A stretch of DNA of 64,000 bases from assembly GCF_000346465.2 (NCBI RefSeq), contig NC_034016.1, forward strand, positions 8,154,611 to 8,218,610, in the 5' to 3' direction. This DNA is from Prunus persica. Its lineage: Eukaryota; Streptophyta; Magnoliopsida; Rosales; Rosaceae. Below are positions 40,597-51,745 of the stretch, one piece after another (positions within the stretch are counted from its first letter, which is position 1; each line of letters starts with the position of its first letter). The notes below the pieces were generated by a model. That model saw nothing but the letters and a program-made list of their open reading frames with translations. It was not told the origin of the DNA and searched no databases. Both the position numbers and the translations under genes were made by a program.

Positions 40597-42353
40597 TGTT
40601 GAGACTATTCTTAACAACTAAAATGTGCTATTAAAAACATCAACTTTAATTCTTGCAAGTGCACGAACCGTTTATAGTATAGCTTATGTAAATAAGAGGT
40701 CGATCCCACGGAGAATGGTAACTTGGTTCCAAATTAAATTTCTTAGAATGCTAGAAAAACATAGAACAAAGAAACTGACTAACTAGCTAAAGGCAAGGTT
40801 GAATTCAACAATGCCTCTTGCTAATTACTCAAGGTCTAGGACAGAATCCTAGCACCACACACGCACTCGAAATGGGGGGTTTTGTTGTTGAAATGAAAAG
40901 AAGAAAGTGAAATGAAAGTGCTCAAAAGTAAACACTGGCTGCAATTAACAGATTGTGAAACAATAATTGAGAGGTGTTAGGGCCTTGGAATCCACCACTA
41001 GTTTTCCTATCGAAGTTATGAATGCATAGAAATTGACTCAAGCTTCATCAACAATAGATTATCGCATACAAGCCTATGGTATCTAGGTGCAGGATGCATG
41101 ATTCTCCGAAGGCATGTGATTATGCATGGTATCTACACAACATGTGATCTCTAATATGCAACCTAAGCATGGTATCTACTTAGAATAAAGCATACAAGAG
41201 TCATTAAGCTCCTTCAGAATATGATAATCACACAAGTCCTAGAACATAGTATCTGTCCTAGTCAACCTATGGTTATTAACCCCTTGAATGATTCTTAGGC
41301 CATTCATGTGTTGCTTGTGAAAGGAGAGTAGAGTAGGTGAATCTAAACCCCCTTCCCAACTTGTGCTAGATGCATAAAATCCTAGTTAGCTACTCCAAGA
41401 AAACATACATCCAACACATAATAAACTGGAGATTAACAACTTGATAATAAAAGCAAGGAAATCAATTAACTATAAAATCATCCATAACATTGAATATTCA
41501 TGACTAGGGCTTCATCCTAAGCCCTAACTAAATGGATTAGTTAGACATAAGTATGAATACAGAAAATAAGAAATACATAGATAGGATAAAGAGAGGAGAA
41601 GAACTAGATGACATCAATGTAGTTCCCAGGACAGCTCCAAGCTCTCTTCTCTCTTTGTGGAGAATTTGAATGTGTGTATGAGAGTAATGGATGAAGTGAA
41701 TGTGTGTGTCTGCCTCCTTTGAATGAGTGTGCAGCTCTCTATTTATAGAGTGCAATTTCGTCCTCCCTTTTGGCTGGTGAAGCACACCTCTCTTAGCTGC
41801 TCCCAACTACTCTAGCTGCCCATACATGTCAACTGCTCCAGCTGCCCATACTTGCCAACTGCTCCAGCTGCCCAATACATGCTTTGGTTGACTTTTGTTC
41901 ATCTTTCTGAGTTTCCATGCTGATTTGTCTCCCATGTGTGGCTGCTCTAATGTGATAGCTCATGGCTCTAGGGATGTAGCCACATTAAGTGTGATGGTAG
42001 CAAGCATGACACTTTTGTGAACTTGGTACAGTCATTGACGTGCTGAGGGCTCCAGATTTATCCAATTGGGCTGCAATTTGGATATGTTATAATAGACACC
42101 CATTGGAACAACTGCTATCAAGGATGTCTCCTCATCTGACCTGTGTAAGTTGCTGAAATGAGGCCTACAAAATGACCTACGAAACTGGACTGACAAGGAA
42201 CCCTTAACATGCATGAATTGTATCAAATGTCATCCCCTTGCTGTCTTAACCTACAAAACACACAAACATAGGTAAGAGACTCAAAATAAGACAAACTAAA
42301 CAAAATTACTAAGCAAAGAAGGCATGCAAATGTGTGAAATTATGACCTTATCA
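40597..42353 (-). mobile_element. Solo LTR (copy B) with 5-bp target duplication
   Basis: A 1757-bp block with TG...CA termini (TGTTGAGACTATTC ... GACCTTATCA) flanked by the perfect 5-bp duplication atgag (40592-40596 and 42354-42358). The satellite reads through. The plus-strand start contains a conserved plant LTR stretch (gcaagtgcacgaaccg, gaggtcgatcccacgg). A TATA box (tataaata) on the minus strand at 41740-41747 makes minus the sense strand, with transcription starting near 41712. No internal domain or second LTR is present, so it is a solo LTR from unequal recombination. The lineage is probably Ty3/Gypsy, but that is a guess. The two short minus-strand ORFs (41537-41806, 42032-42226) look non-coding. 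Confidence 0.88.
41740..41747 (-). promoter_or_regulatory. TATA box of LTR copy B
   Basis: TATAAATA on the minus strand within ctctataaatagag. The transcript start is expected about 30-35 bp further, near 41712, where copy A begins its homology. This fixes the orientation and U3/R boundary of the LTR family. Confidence 0.65.
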
Positions 42354-43338
42354 ATGAGGAGTCATTTGGCAGGTTTTAAGTGAAATCAAATCTCTAGAAC
42401 TATGCAATACACCGACCACTCAATTTCATAATGAACTTCGTATGAACCTGAATTGTATAATTTCATAGACCAATCGATACGGGATTGAGTCCAAAACATG
42501 GGGTGTTACATTGTGAGAGTAGTCATTTTGTGAGTTTTGAGTGAAACCCAATAGCTAAAACGATGCAATACACTAGCCACTCCATTTCACAAAGAACTTC
42601 GTATGAACATTAATTGTCCAATTTTATGAACCAATCGAGATTGGATTGAGTCCAAAACTTGGGGAACAACATAATGTTATGCGAGGAGTCATTTTGTGAG
42701 TTTTGAGTGAAATACAAGGGCTAAAACAATGCAATACAACAACCACTCCATTTCATAACGAACTTCGTACGAACCTGAATTGTCCAATTTCATGGACCGA
42801 TCGATATTGGATTCAGTCCAAAACTTAGGGAACAGTATAATATGGTGGGAGGAGTCATTTGGTGAGTTTTAAGTGAAATCCAATGGCTAAAACAAGGCAA
42901 TACACCAACCATTCCATTTCAGAACGAACTTCGTACGAACCTGAATTATCCGATTTCATGGATCAATCGATATCGGATTGAGTCCCAAACTTGGGGAACA
43001 TCATAATGTTGTGGAAGAGTCATTTTGTGAATTTTGAGTGAAATCCAATGGCTAAAACTATGCAATACTCCAACCACTACATTTCATAACGAACTCCGCA
43101 CAAACCTGAATTGTCCGATTTCATGGACCACTCGATATCAAATTGAGTCCAAAACTTGGGGAACATCATTATATTGTGGGAGGAGTCATTTGGTGGGTTT
43201 TGAGTGAAATCCAATCTCTAGAACTATACAATACACCAACCACTCCTTTTCAAAACGAACTTCGTGCGAACCTGAATTGTCCAATTTCAAGGGCAAATCG
43301 ATATCGGATTGAGTCCAAAACTTGGGGAACATTATAAT
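42354..43338. repeat. 166-bp satellite array, block 5
   Basis: Six monomers between solo LTR copy B and CACTA-2, same orientation as elsewhere. One unit near 42500 is damaged (aacatggggtgttacattg). It ends in attataat; the last three bases (43336-43338, aat) are the CACTA-2 target duplication. Confidence 0.95.
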
Positions 43339-44436
43339 CACTACTACAAAAAGTGAAAAAGACGACCAGAAAACAACGACGGTCTAAGTGAAAACCGTCG
43401 TGGTTTATAAAAAGACGGCGGTTCTAAAAACACCGTCGTGTAATACAACCTTAGACAACTAAAAAATGGAGATTCAAATGGCTGTTCAAAAACAACGACG
43501 TACATAATGAAACAACCGATGTCTATTTGAAACAGATTTCCGCAGTGTAAAATCAATGCCAACAAAGAACGGCAGAAGTTATGAATCGACCGTCGTAGAA
43601 AGTAAAGACGACGATTTCAATAAAAACTGCCATTTTTACTCATAAAATAACACGACGAGGTTTTCGTATAAGACGCCGTATAATTACAAACAAATCCACG
43701 GCTTTAAAATACAAAATATCGCCGTATTAAATTAATTTACAACGACGGAAAATATAAATATATCGACGTCATTATCGTATAGTTCTACGACGTTATCTTT
43801 AAATCGTACAATAAAATTTAACGTCGTATTTATTCATTTTATACGTCGTACCTTTAATTTTAATGGTCGTCTTAATAAGAATTTTTGTTAACAATTTTTT
43901 TCTTTGATTTTCTTATCCTACGTCGGTAGATCTACTTAATGACAAGAATTGAAATAACCACGACGGTTTATATAGAACACCGCCGACATAATCAGATTTG
44001 TCTGAGATCCCAAAGGTTACGAAATCTTACCAGATGGAACTCTGTTCCACATCATAATCTTAACAGATGACACAGATTTGCAAATATTGCGTCGTGTTAG
44101 TTTACAAATTCTAGAACATTAATTTCCCTCATTTTAAATTTCCTCGGGAAAGAAAAATCTATTTATCACGCTTTGTAATTGAAAACTAAAACTGAAAGAA
44201 TACGGGAAAAAAAACTCTATTTATAATTTAAAAATAAAATCCACGTCGGTTGTAGTACACTTAACGACGTTTAACAAAATAATCTACGTCGGTAATTATA
44301 AATCTACCGCCATCTTACCTTAATATAGACGACGAGAAAAGACGACGGTAGAACAGAAAACCGCCGTTGTTTCAGTTTCTTTAACAGTTTGGTCCTTTAT
44401 CTTTCTGCAGGACTTGTATAGTTCAAAGCATTGACA
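43339..44436. repeat. CACTA-2 left subterminal region
   Basis: Filled with acgacgg, ccgtcgt, gacgacg and cgtcgta motifs in both orientations, often as short facing pairs such as ccgtcgtgg with acgacggtc. No gene. At the right edge an intron-like acceptor (ctttctgcag) leads into the captured RPN6 leader at about 44411. Confidence 0.85.
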
Positions 44437-44834
44437 ATGTCTTCATCATATCTCCCAGAAACTACTGATTCAATTGCTCATGCTTTAGAGGCCATCTGAA
44501 GCCATTTCTATTCTTTATCGCATTCTTGAAACCCATCTTCTTCTTCTGAAGCTCTACGGATAAAGGAAGAGGCTATCACAAATCCGACGGATCTTCTTAG
44601 GCAAGAAAATCAAGCAGAGGATCAGGCACATCTGATCTTCAGATTTCCCTGAGAAGCGAACTTTCCTTCGACAGCGAGTGGAGGCCAGGCTTGCATCTCT
44701 TTTGATGGAAAGCAAGGAGTATTCAGAAGCACTAAGTGTCCTATCAGGCTTGATCAAGGAAGTGAGAAGGCTAGTTGACAAGCTTCTTCTTGTGGACATA
44801 TATTTGATGCGAGTAAGCTCAATTTCTCTTTGAG
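44437..44834 (+). pseudogene. RPN6: Captured, internally deleted fragment of the 26S proteasome subunit RPN6 gene
   Basis: The start MSSSYLPETTDSIAHALEA is followed, after two small frame changes, by SEAISILYRILE, then PSSSSEALRIKEEAITN and DLLRQENQAED. After a jump of about 50 residues of the family protein, EKRTFLRQRVEARLASLLME, SKEYSEALSVLSGLIKEVRR and KLLLVDI follow. This is the N-terminal part of RPN6 (PSMD11-like), a PCI-domain subunit of the 26S proteasome lid; identification is from remembered family sequence. The first piece is preceded by an acceptor-like ctgcag and a short leader. Frameshifts and a TGA directly after HALEAI mean no product. It lies among the CACTA-2 subterminal repeats, in the same orientation as the element's genes. 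Confidence 0.9.
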
Positions 44835-45339
44835 AAAGACATCCAAATTATTGTCTTTGAGACGTGAGAGACTGAGAGAGGAAGAACTTGGAACCTTAAA
44901 TGTAAACCGAAAATGAATGAAAGCGACAAATTTATAGAATAAATTTTTAAAACCAACGGCGGTCCTTACAAAAAAACCGCCGTTTAAATTGTAAAATCAA
45001 CGTCGGTATTATCGACGTATATTACAGAAATCCACGTCGGTAAATTAATAAAAACGACGTGTTAAATAATCTACCATGACGCGAGTTATTACTTATGTAC
45101 TTTAATTTTTGAGTTTACTACGACGGTACCTACAACACTACTGTCGTATTTATTTACCACGTCCGAAGTTAAATGTACCGTCGTATTTTGTAATTTATAC
45201 GTCGTTGTTATATGTCACCGCCGTATTATTTTTTTGAAATGGTTTTATATGTAAGCAACTTTTCGTCTACCTGACATACACATGCGCTGTTTCCAAACCC
45301 GATTAAAAAGTTCAATCTCCCAGAGAAAACTTTTAGACT
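44835..45339. repeat. CACTA-2 subterminal repeats and presumed promoter of gene 1
   Basis: More acgacgg/cgtcgta repeats (for example 44950-45230), followed by a stretch without the motif (about 45230-45340) leading into a pyrimidine-rich leader. Promoter function for the TNPA-like/Ulp1 gene is inferred only from position. Confidence 0.6.
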
Positions 45340-45448
45340 TTTTTCCTTGTCAGAGCACTGTCAGAGTATCTCATCGTCTTCCTCTCGTCTTCTTCGTCGT
45401 CTCTGAACTTAAACATAATCTTCCTCTTGCTTTCATTGCACGCAAAAG
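45340..45448 (+). promoter_or_regulatory. Probable 5' untranslated exon of the CACTA-2 gene 1
   Basis: A CT-rich leader (catcgtcttcctctcgtc, aatcttcctcttgctttc) ending at a strong donor, caaaag|gtaagc. Possible acceptors downstream are ttaattgcag at about 45762 and cacttgcag at 46149. The second lies 14 bp before the gene's ATG. The intron between is full of the element's own CGTCGT repeats. Confidence 0.6.
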
Positions 45449-46163
45449 GTAAGCTTTCATTTTCACTATTTTGGTTGCTGTTTTGCATGCTCATACGTTT
45501 TTTGTTTGAAAAATCTTTTTACCTTTTTTCTGGCCAAAATCATTTTACTTCTTTCCAAGTTCGATAAAATATACAGACAAAGAGGGAAAGTTTCCAACTT
45601 TGAAGACAACTACCTCAACTAAATAAGACGACGGTAGCTTCTTATGTACGTGGTTAAATATGTAGACCACGACGGTTCGTCAGTCGTTCTAGCGTCGTCT
45701 GAAAATTGACAAAGTTGTTTTTAAAATTATAGTCTTTTTTTTATTTGCTTGTTTAATTGCAGGTTTGATTTCTCTGAACAATGGTTTTTGTTTTTCCCTA
45801 ATTTGATAAAATATAAAGAAAAAGAAAGTAGGGTTGGTATCTAATATAGACGACAGTATCTTATTGTTTTACGTCGTGTGAATGTTAATACCACGACGTC
45901 ATATTACGACTGACGTAGTGTGAACATCAGATTCCAAAACTTTCTTTCTTGGCCTTTTTCGTCGTGTATAGTTAATTATCACGTCGTTTATAGTTAATTA
46001 TTTCGTCGTTGTTTAATTACCTTGGTTTTAAACATTTATTACGTCTGAGATTATTTCATTGCGTCGTTTAAAATCATATCATACGTCGTATTTTATTAAT
46101 AACTGTCGTTTGTGTTCTTAATCTTTTCCTGAAATATTTTCACTTGCAGTTTTGTCTGTAAAA

Positions 46164-49100
46164 ATGGTTTCTCACCAAGACCAAAGTAAGGATTCTGGCT
46201 CCAAGAAAAATGTAGCTCCTCAAGATAAGTCTTCGAAGGAGATGAAGTCTTCGAAGAAGATGAAGTTTGCTTCATCATCTGCTGAGACAGAACAAACCAG
46301 CACGACAACAATCTCTGATGATTCAAAGTCTGGTCGAGGTATGAGCACAATGCCTCATGTTGTGAAGAGAAAACTTCAGAAACTGAGGCCAATTGTTGAG
46401 TACAATAAAAGGGGGAAAGGAATTGGCCAAGCACATAGTGAGATGCAGTCCTACATTGGTGTGTTGGCACGCTCCAGAGTTCCACTTGTGGACATGAAAT
46501 GGGCTCAAATCCCCAAGGATATAAAGGAGCAGATTTGGGAAGCAGTTGACCTTGCTTTTGTGGTAGGTCAAGGGGGCAAGAGCTCTGTGTTAGCTTCTGC
46601 TGCCAAGAAATGGAAGGATTTCAAGTCTACACTAACGAGGCAATATATCCTTCCATACACCAATGACAGGGAGAGATTAAGCCAACCCCCTGAAACATAT
46701 AAATTCATAGAGAAAGCACAATGGGATGCCTTTGTAGCTTCAAGGTTATCCAAAGATTTTGAGTCTGTGCATTCTCAACATGCACAGATTAGGGAGAAAC
46801 TCGAGTACAATCATCGATTGTCTCGAAAAGGATATGCTGGTTTGGAGGATCAATTGGAGGAAACCATGCCTGGGGTAGAAATTGATCGATCTACCTTATG
46901 GAAGAGAGCTAGACAGGACAAACATGGTAACATCCCTGATCCAAAGGTGGCAGAGAAAGCAAAATTAATTGTAAGCCTACTCACTCTGTTTTAAATTTTT
47001 ATTAAACTGTGAATAATTCTTATTACGTCTTATGTTATATTTTGCGTCGTGTGAATGATATTACCACGTCGACATATTTTAAAAAACGTCGTTAAAGGTC
47101 TAAATCAGGAATCACAACTCTGTTTTCTGTAATTATAGCATAAGATGTCGGTGGTTCATTTTCGCGTCGTCTGTAGTAAATTACTACGTCGAAATGTTTT
47201 AAACAACGTCGTTAAAGGTGTGAATATTGAATCATCCCTCTGTTATCTGTAAATAAAGCATAAGACGTCGGTGGTTTATTAATTTCGTCGTTTTAAAAAG
47301 ATAACCACGTCGGTATAACTACCGTCGTGATAAATTATAATAACGTCGATTTATATGTTATTGCGTCGTGTGAAATTATATAATACGTCGTTTGTATATA
47401 AATAACCGTCGTGTGTTTTTGTTCTTACTTTTTTATATATCTTTGTTTTAGGATGAATTGCAAAAACAAGTCTCGGAAGGCAAAGTCACTGTTTCTGGCA
47501 GCAATGATGTGCTGACCATGGCTTTGGGCCCCGAGCATCCAGGCAGAGTCAGAGGAGTAGGTGCTGGGATCTCACCAAGGCAATATTTCAATTTACCCAA
47601 ACCACAGAGAGTGAGCTTTGACGACCGTTTGAAGGACAGTTTAAGAGTTCTCCTTCAAGAAGAGACTAAAAAGATGGAGGCTAAGGCAAGGGAAGAGGCT
47701 TTAAGGATGGAGGCTAGAATGAAACAATTGGTAGAGGCTGAGAGGGAGCATTTCCTGAGTCAGCTTTCCCAATTAATTCCCAATTTTGATCCAAGCATGC
47801 TTAAACCCAGAATTAGCCAAAGTCCCAAAAATCCAATGTCTGACAAAGCAAGCTGCTCTGGAGGTGATGTGAGATCCCAGCATTTTGAGGATGATACTGC
47901 CAAAAATGGGAAACATCAGGAAGAAAAGGTAACATATCTGAACTTTGAATTCTCTGTTTTTTTAAAAACCATTAGACGTTGTTATTATTAATAAAACCGT
48001 CGTTTGAAATACATACCACGACGATTTTAAACATAAACCGTCGTTTGTATTTCAATACCACGTCGTATTTAGTTTACTTGTTTTACACGCCATTAAACGT
48101 CGTTATTTTAAAACTTTGTGGTTTTTAGACGACGGAGTTAGTCATTCCCGACGTAATAGATGAAGGGAAGACAGAAGAAAAACATGATGAAAAGGAGAAA
48201 GAAGATGACGACCAGGTATGTTCACATAACTTTGCCTTTTTTATTTGTTTTTCAAAATTCCAGACGTCGATATTTTTCTTTGAACCGTCGTTTGTTTACA
48301 ACTTAGACGGCGGAATTTTTTTTAAGACGTAATAAATTATTCACCACGACGGTTTCTTCAGACGACGTTTAAATTGTTTTCAGACGACGTTTTATTCCTT
48401 AAACCGTCGTTTTTATTGAATTACCACGTCATTTTTTTTATTTCTTTAAACAGGTTATTAAAGTTGTTGATTATTCAAATATGGAGGCGCCATCTTCTTT
48501 AAACTCCCTTTGTCGTTATGTGGAAACGACACCCGTGCCTCAGGATAAGACCCTGCACTTTACAATTGATAAGGAGGTGTTTGGTCTAGAGCGCGATACC
48601 TTCCTCCTGCCTAAAGATATTACACAATTTGCAGGCATGGAAGAAATAGGAGCCACTGTCATTGCTGTATATATGAGGTTTGTCATTCTAAAATAATACG
48701 TCGTTGGTGTATTTATTGCGTCGTCTTAACCAACTAACCACGTCGTTAGTATATCATAACGTCGTTGTCTATTTCAGTACGTCGTGTGAAATTTTATAAT
48801 ACGTCGTTTTGTTATACATAACCGTCGTGTTTTTTGGTATATATGAGGTTTGTCATTCTAAAATAATACGTCGTTGGTTTATTTATTGCGTCGTCTTAAC
48901 TAACTAACCACGTCGTTAGTATTTACCGTCGTGATAAATATATTATAACGTCGTTGTCTATTTCAGTACGTCGTGTGAAATTTTATAATACGTCGTTTTG
49001 TTATACATAACCGTCGTGTGTTTTTTTGTGCTGACTTGTTTATATTATTTTATATATTTAGGCACTTGCACGATGTTTTGAAAAGAGCAAATATGTGCAA

Positions 49101-50011
49101 TATGGTTGGCTTTATCACCCTGCTACAGTTAGTGCCAGCTCTGGCACAATAGCTGACAGATCACGCCTACTGGCAGCTCAACTTCAGAAGACTGACGGTG
49201 AACAGATTTTCCTGATGCCTTACAATCCAGGGTTAGTCTCCTTAACAGGATTTTGTTTTTATGATTTTCAATAAATTACAGCGTATAAACTAACCACGTC
49301 GGTGTTTTATTTTATTGAGTCGTTTGAAACTACTAACCACGTCGGTAGTTATTTATCGTCGTGATAAATGTAAAATGTCGTCGACTGCTACTTTATTTCG
49401 TCGTGTGAAATATTATAATACGTCGTTATTGTAAATAACCGTCGTTTTTATATTAATTTTGTGCAGCCGTCATTGGATCTTGCTGATTGTAAGAGCTAAG
49501 AGAGAAACCGTCTATTTTCTGGATCCTCTGCCAGGAAATCGTGTGGTCGATGAAGAGGCCAAAAACATTGTGAACAGTGCTATAAAAATGTATAATTCTC
49601 ACATAGCCAGACCAGGCCGTAAGGCAGTCATTTGGAAAACTCTGTCAGGCACACCAAAGCAACCCAGCAATGTCGAATGCGGGTATTATGTGATGCGCTT
49701 CATGAGGGACATCATCATGGATCCTTCCTTGGGGTTTGAGAAGAAGGTAAGAAGAAATTACCTTCATACATTTTACGTCGTTTTTTGTATTATCAACGAC
49801 GGCCATGTAAAATTACCGTCGTTGAATAGATATAGTACGTTGGTTATGAAAAATATCGTCGTCTGTGATTGAATTTCTTTTTATTTATAAACCCTAATAG
49901 TCATTGTTTATGCAGTATGCCAAGGGAAAACAGGAAGCGCCATACCCCCAAGAAGCAATTGATGAAGTCCGGAATGAATGGTCAGAGTTTGTTTGTCTTC
50001 ACCTGGAATAG
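46164..50011 (+). CDS. CACTA gene 1: TNPA-like protein with C-terminal Ulp1 (C48) protease
   Basis: Proposed exons 46164-46970, 47452-47928, 48129-48215, 48454-48677, 49062-49231, 49467-49746, 49916-50011; introns are GT-AG. The ATG lies 14 bp after an acceptor. The N-terminal half is a basic Ser-rich leader followed by a plant-transposase region (RPIVEYNKRGKG, VPLVDMKWAQIP, WKDFKSTLTRQYI, DRSTLWKRARQ), SEGKVTVSGSNDVLTMALGP and a Glu/Lys-rich coiled coil. The C-terminal 200 residues are a Ulp1-type cysteine peptidase with visible His (GRHWILL), Asp (YFLDPL), Gln (TPKQPSN) and Cys (VECGYYV), ending YPQEAIDEVRNEWSEF. Ulp1 enzymes cleave SUMO; the target here is unknown. Oddity: exon 4 ends two bases into a codon and exon 5 needs phase 0, so one base is missing at that junction. 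Using the upstream donor gct|gtatat (exon end 48666) restores the frame at a cost of four residues. Confidence 0.85.
46971..47451. repeat. Intron 1 of gene 1, filled with CACTA subterminal-type repeats
   Basis: Contains cgtcg/acgtc motifs throughout and a local tandem duplication of about 118 bp: acgtcgttaaaggt ... cataaga(t/c)gtcggtggtt at 47087 and 47205. It ends with the cassette gcgtcgtgtgaaat, ataatacgtcgttt, ataaccgtcgtgtg just before the acceptor. The same cassette is found in introns 4 and 5. Confidence 0.85.
48667..49020. repeat. 170-bp tandem duplication covering the exon 4 donor and start of intron 4
   Basis: gtatatatgaggtttgtcat occurs at 48667 and 48837, followed in both copies by attctaaaataatacgtcg, caactaaccacgtcgttagt-like text and cagtacgtcgtgtgaaat. 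The duplicated unit includes the last 11 bases of exon 4 and its donor. Intron 4 therefore carries a second, identical donor site downstream. Confidence 0.88.
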
Positions 50012-51229
50012 GGGAATTATTGAACACTTGATATTTATGTATAATGTACAAATTTTGTCTATAATATATAATGTAAAAATTTGTTGAGGTTTTCTTAAAT
50101 TAAAAAAAAAAACAAACATACAAATTGCGTAACCGACGTGTAATACTTTTCCAACGACGTAATAAAGTCAAAAGCCGTCGTTTTTTGTTGTTTCATTTTA
50201 ACCAAATCCGACGTAAAAGGATATTTAGACGACGTTCTTTGAATAATTGAGTCGTTTATGGTTTACAACGTCTTCAATTTCTTAAGGGTTCAGGGTAGTA
50301 CTTTGTAACGACAGCGGTTAAGTCGTGGAATATATATTTTACGTCGGATAGTTAAATATCCGCCATGGTTTCTCATTTAAACGACGTCATTTTAGCAACT
50401 TAGTCGTCTATTACAATTTACAACGTCTAAAATTTATTAACACCGACGTGGTTTGTTGTTGTGATAAGAATATTTTATTATTTTTATATCAAAATATTCA
50501 AAATAAATCTAAAATAAATCAGAAAAATGCAAAGTCAACTCCTATGAAGTCATTGATATATTTTCTTCCCCCTAAACCTTGAAAAAATTCATTTTGAATA
50601 ACAAAAATTTAAAATGACCATCCAAAACAAAATTGTTTTGATGAGTCATAAAATCACTTCTAGTTTTATGGTTTAGGGTTTAGAGTCTAGGGTTTAGAGA
50701 TTCGGGTTGTTATTTATTGGGGTTTATTTTTAAAGTATAATTTTTGGGTAGTATAGGGTATATATTAGGCTGTAAAACCATAAACCCTTTTATAAACTTA
50801 ATTTTTAAAATTATATAATTTAGTTTTAAGGGTTTAGGGTATTAATTGTTAACGACGGTGGTTGAGTCGTGGAATACATATGTTACGTCGTGCAGTAAAA
50901 TATCCGACATGGTTTCCACTTTAAACGACGTCATTTTAATATGTAAATCGTCTATTATAATTTACAACGTTTTCAATTTCTTAACTTCGACGTGGTTTTT
51001 CAGTCGTCTTTATATCAAAATATTCAAAATAAATTTAAAATTAATCAGAAAAATGAACGTCAAAATAAACGGCGTTACGTTCAGTGTTTTCGTCGTGGAA
51101 TATTACATTTACGTCGGTTCTTGTAGAACTTTCGCCATGGTTTTTCTTTCGACGTTTTAAAGAGCGTGCGCTCTAAAAATTTTCGCGCGCCCTAAATTTT
51201 TTTATATTTGGCTCTTATTCTTATACTTC
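50012..51229. repeat. Spacer between CACTA-2 genes 1 and 2
   Basis: Downstream of gene 1 the acgacg/cgtcgt motif returns (50130-50460, 50845-51160). Between these lies an AT-rich stretch with several telomere-like words (gtttagggtttag, tctagggtttag, aagggtttagggt) near 50675-50840. A diverged duplication is visible: gttaagtcgtggaatatata at about 50311 and gttgagtcgtggaatacata at about 50863, with similar following text. No gene recognised. Confidence 0.7.
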
Positions 51230-51347
51230 TAACCCTCAACCCTAAAATTTTCAGATTTCGCGCAACATAACATTCGCTCTCTCACTTCTGCTCTAATTAA
51301 AAGTTGCACTCTCTAAGCTCCGTCGAATCTGTGAGCTCGTCCAACCT
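51230..51347 (+). promoter_or_regulatory. Probable 5' untranslated exon of the CACTA-2 transposase gene
   Basis: A leader-like stretch free of the ACGACG motif (ttcgctctctcacttctgc, aagctccgtcgaatctgtg) ending at a strong donor, ccaacct|gtaagt. The next usable acceptor is just before the transposase ATG (tttattatag at 51973 or ggttatag at 51987). Confidence 0.55.
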
Positions 51348-51745
51348 GTAAGTACAAACCCTATCTTCCCCTTGTAAATTCATTGAATGATATTAGGTTG
51401 TTTTGTTAAAGGGTTTTAGGTATATGCTTTGTGATCTGTTAATAATGTGCTTATAGGTATGGGTTCATGGATTTTCTGTTTAATGGGTTCATGGATTTTC
51501 TGTTTAATGGGTTCATGGATTACATTATCTGTTATGTTGAATTGGGAATGGTTTTAATTTTGTCGGATCTTTTAATCACCCTATGTTATGTTGAATTGGG
51601 AATGGATTTATTGTTTTCATGCTTGGTTTCATGTATATGTTGGTTTCTTGCTTGGTTTCATATATATGTTGTGTTCTTAATGGGTTTTGGGTTCTTGAAA
51701 ATAAACTGAGACACGACGCCTTTTTAGGCATACGACGACGATTAC

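Noticed and set aside
44554..44799. 81-codon minus-strand ORF in CACTA-2
   Set aside because: It is the antisense shadow of the RPN6 fragment, whose sense strand has clear family similarity.
50675..50840. Telomere-like words (gtttagggtttag)
   Set aside because: Only a few degenerate, scattered units occur; this is not an interstitial telomere array.
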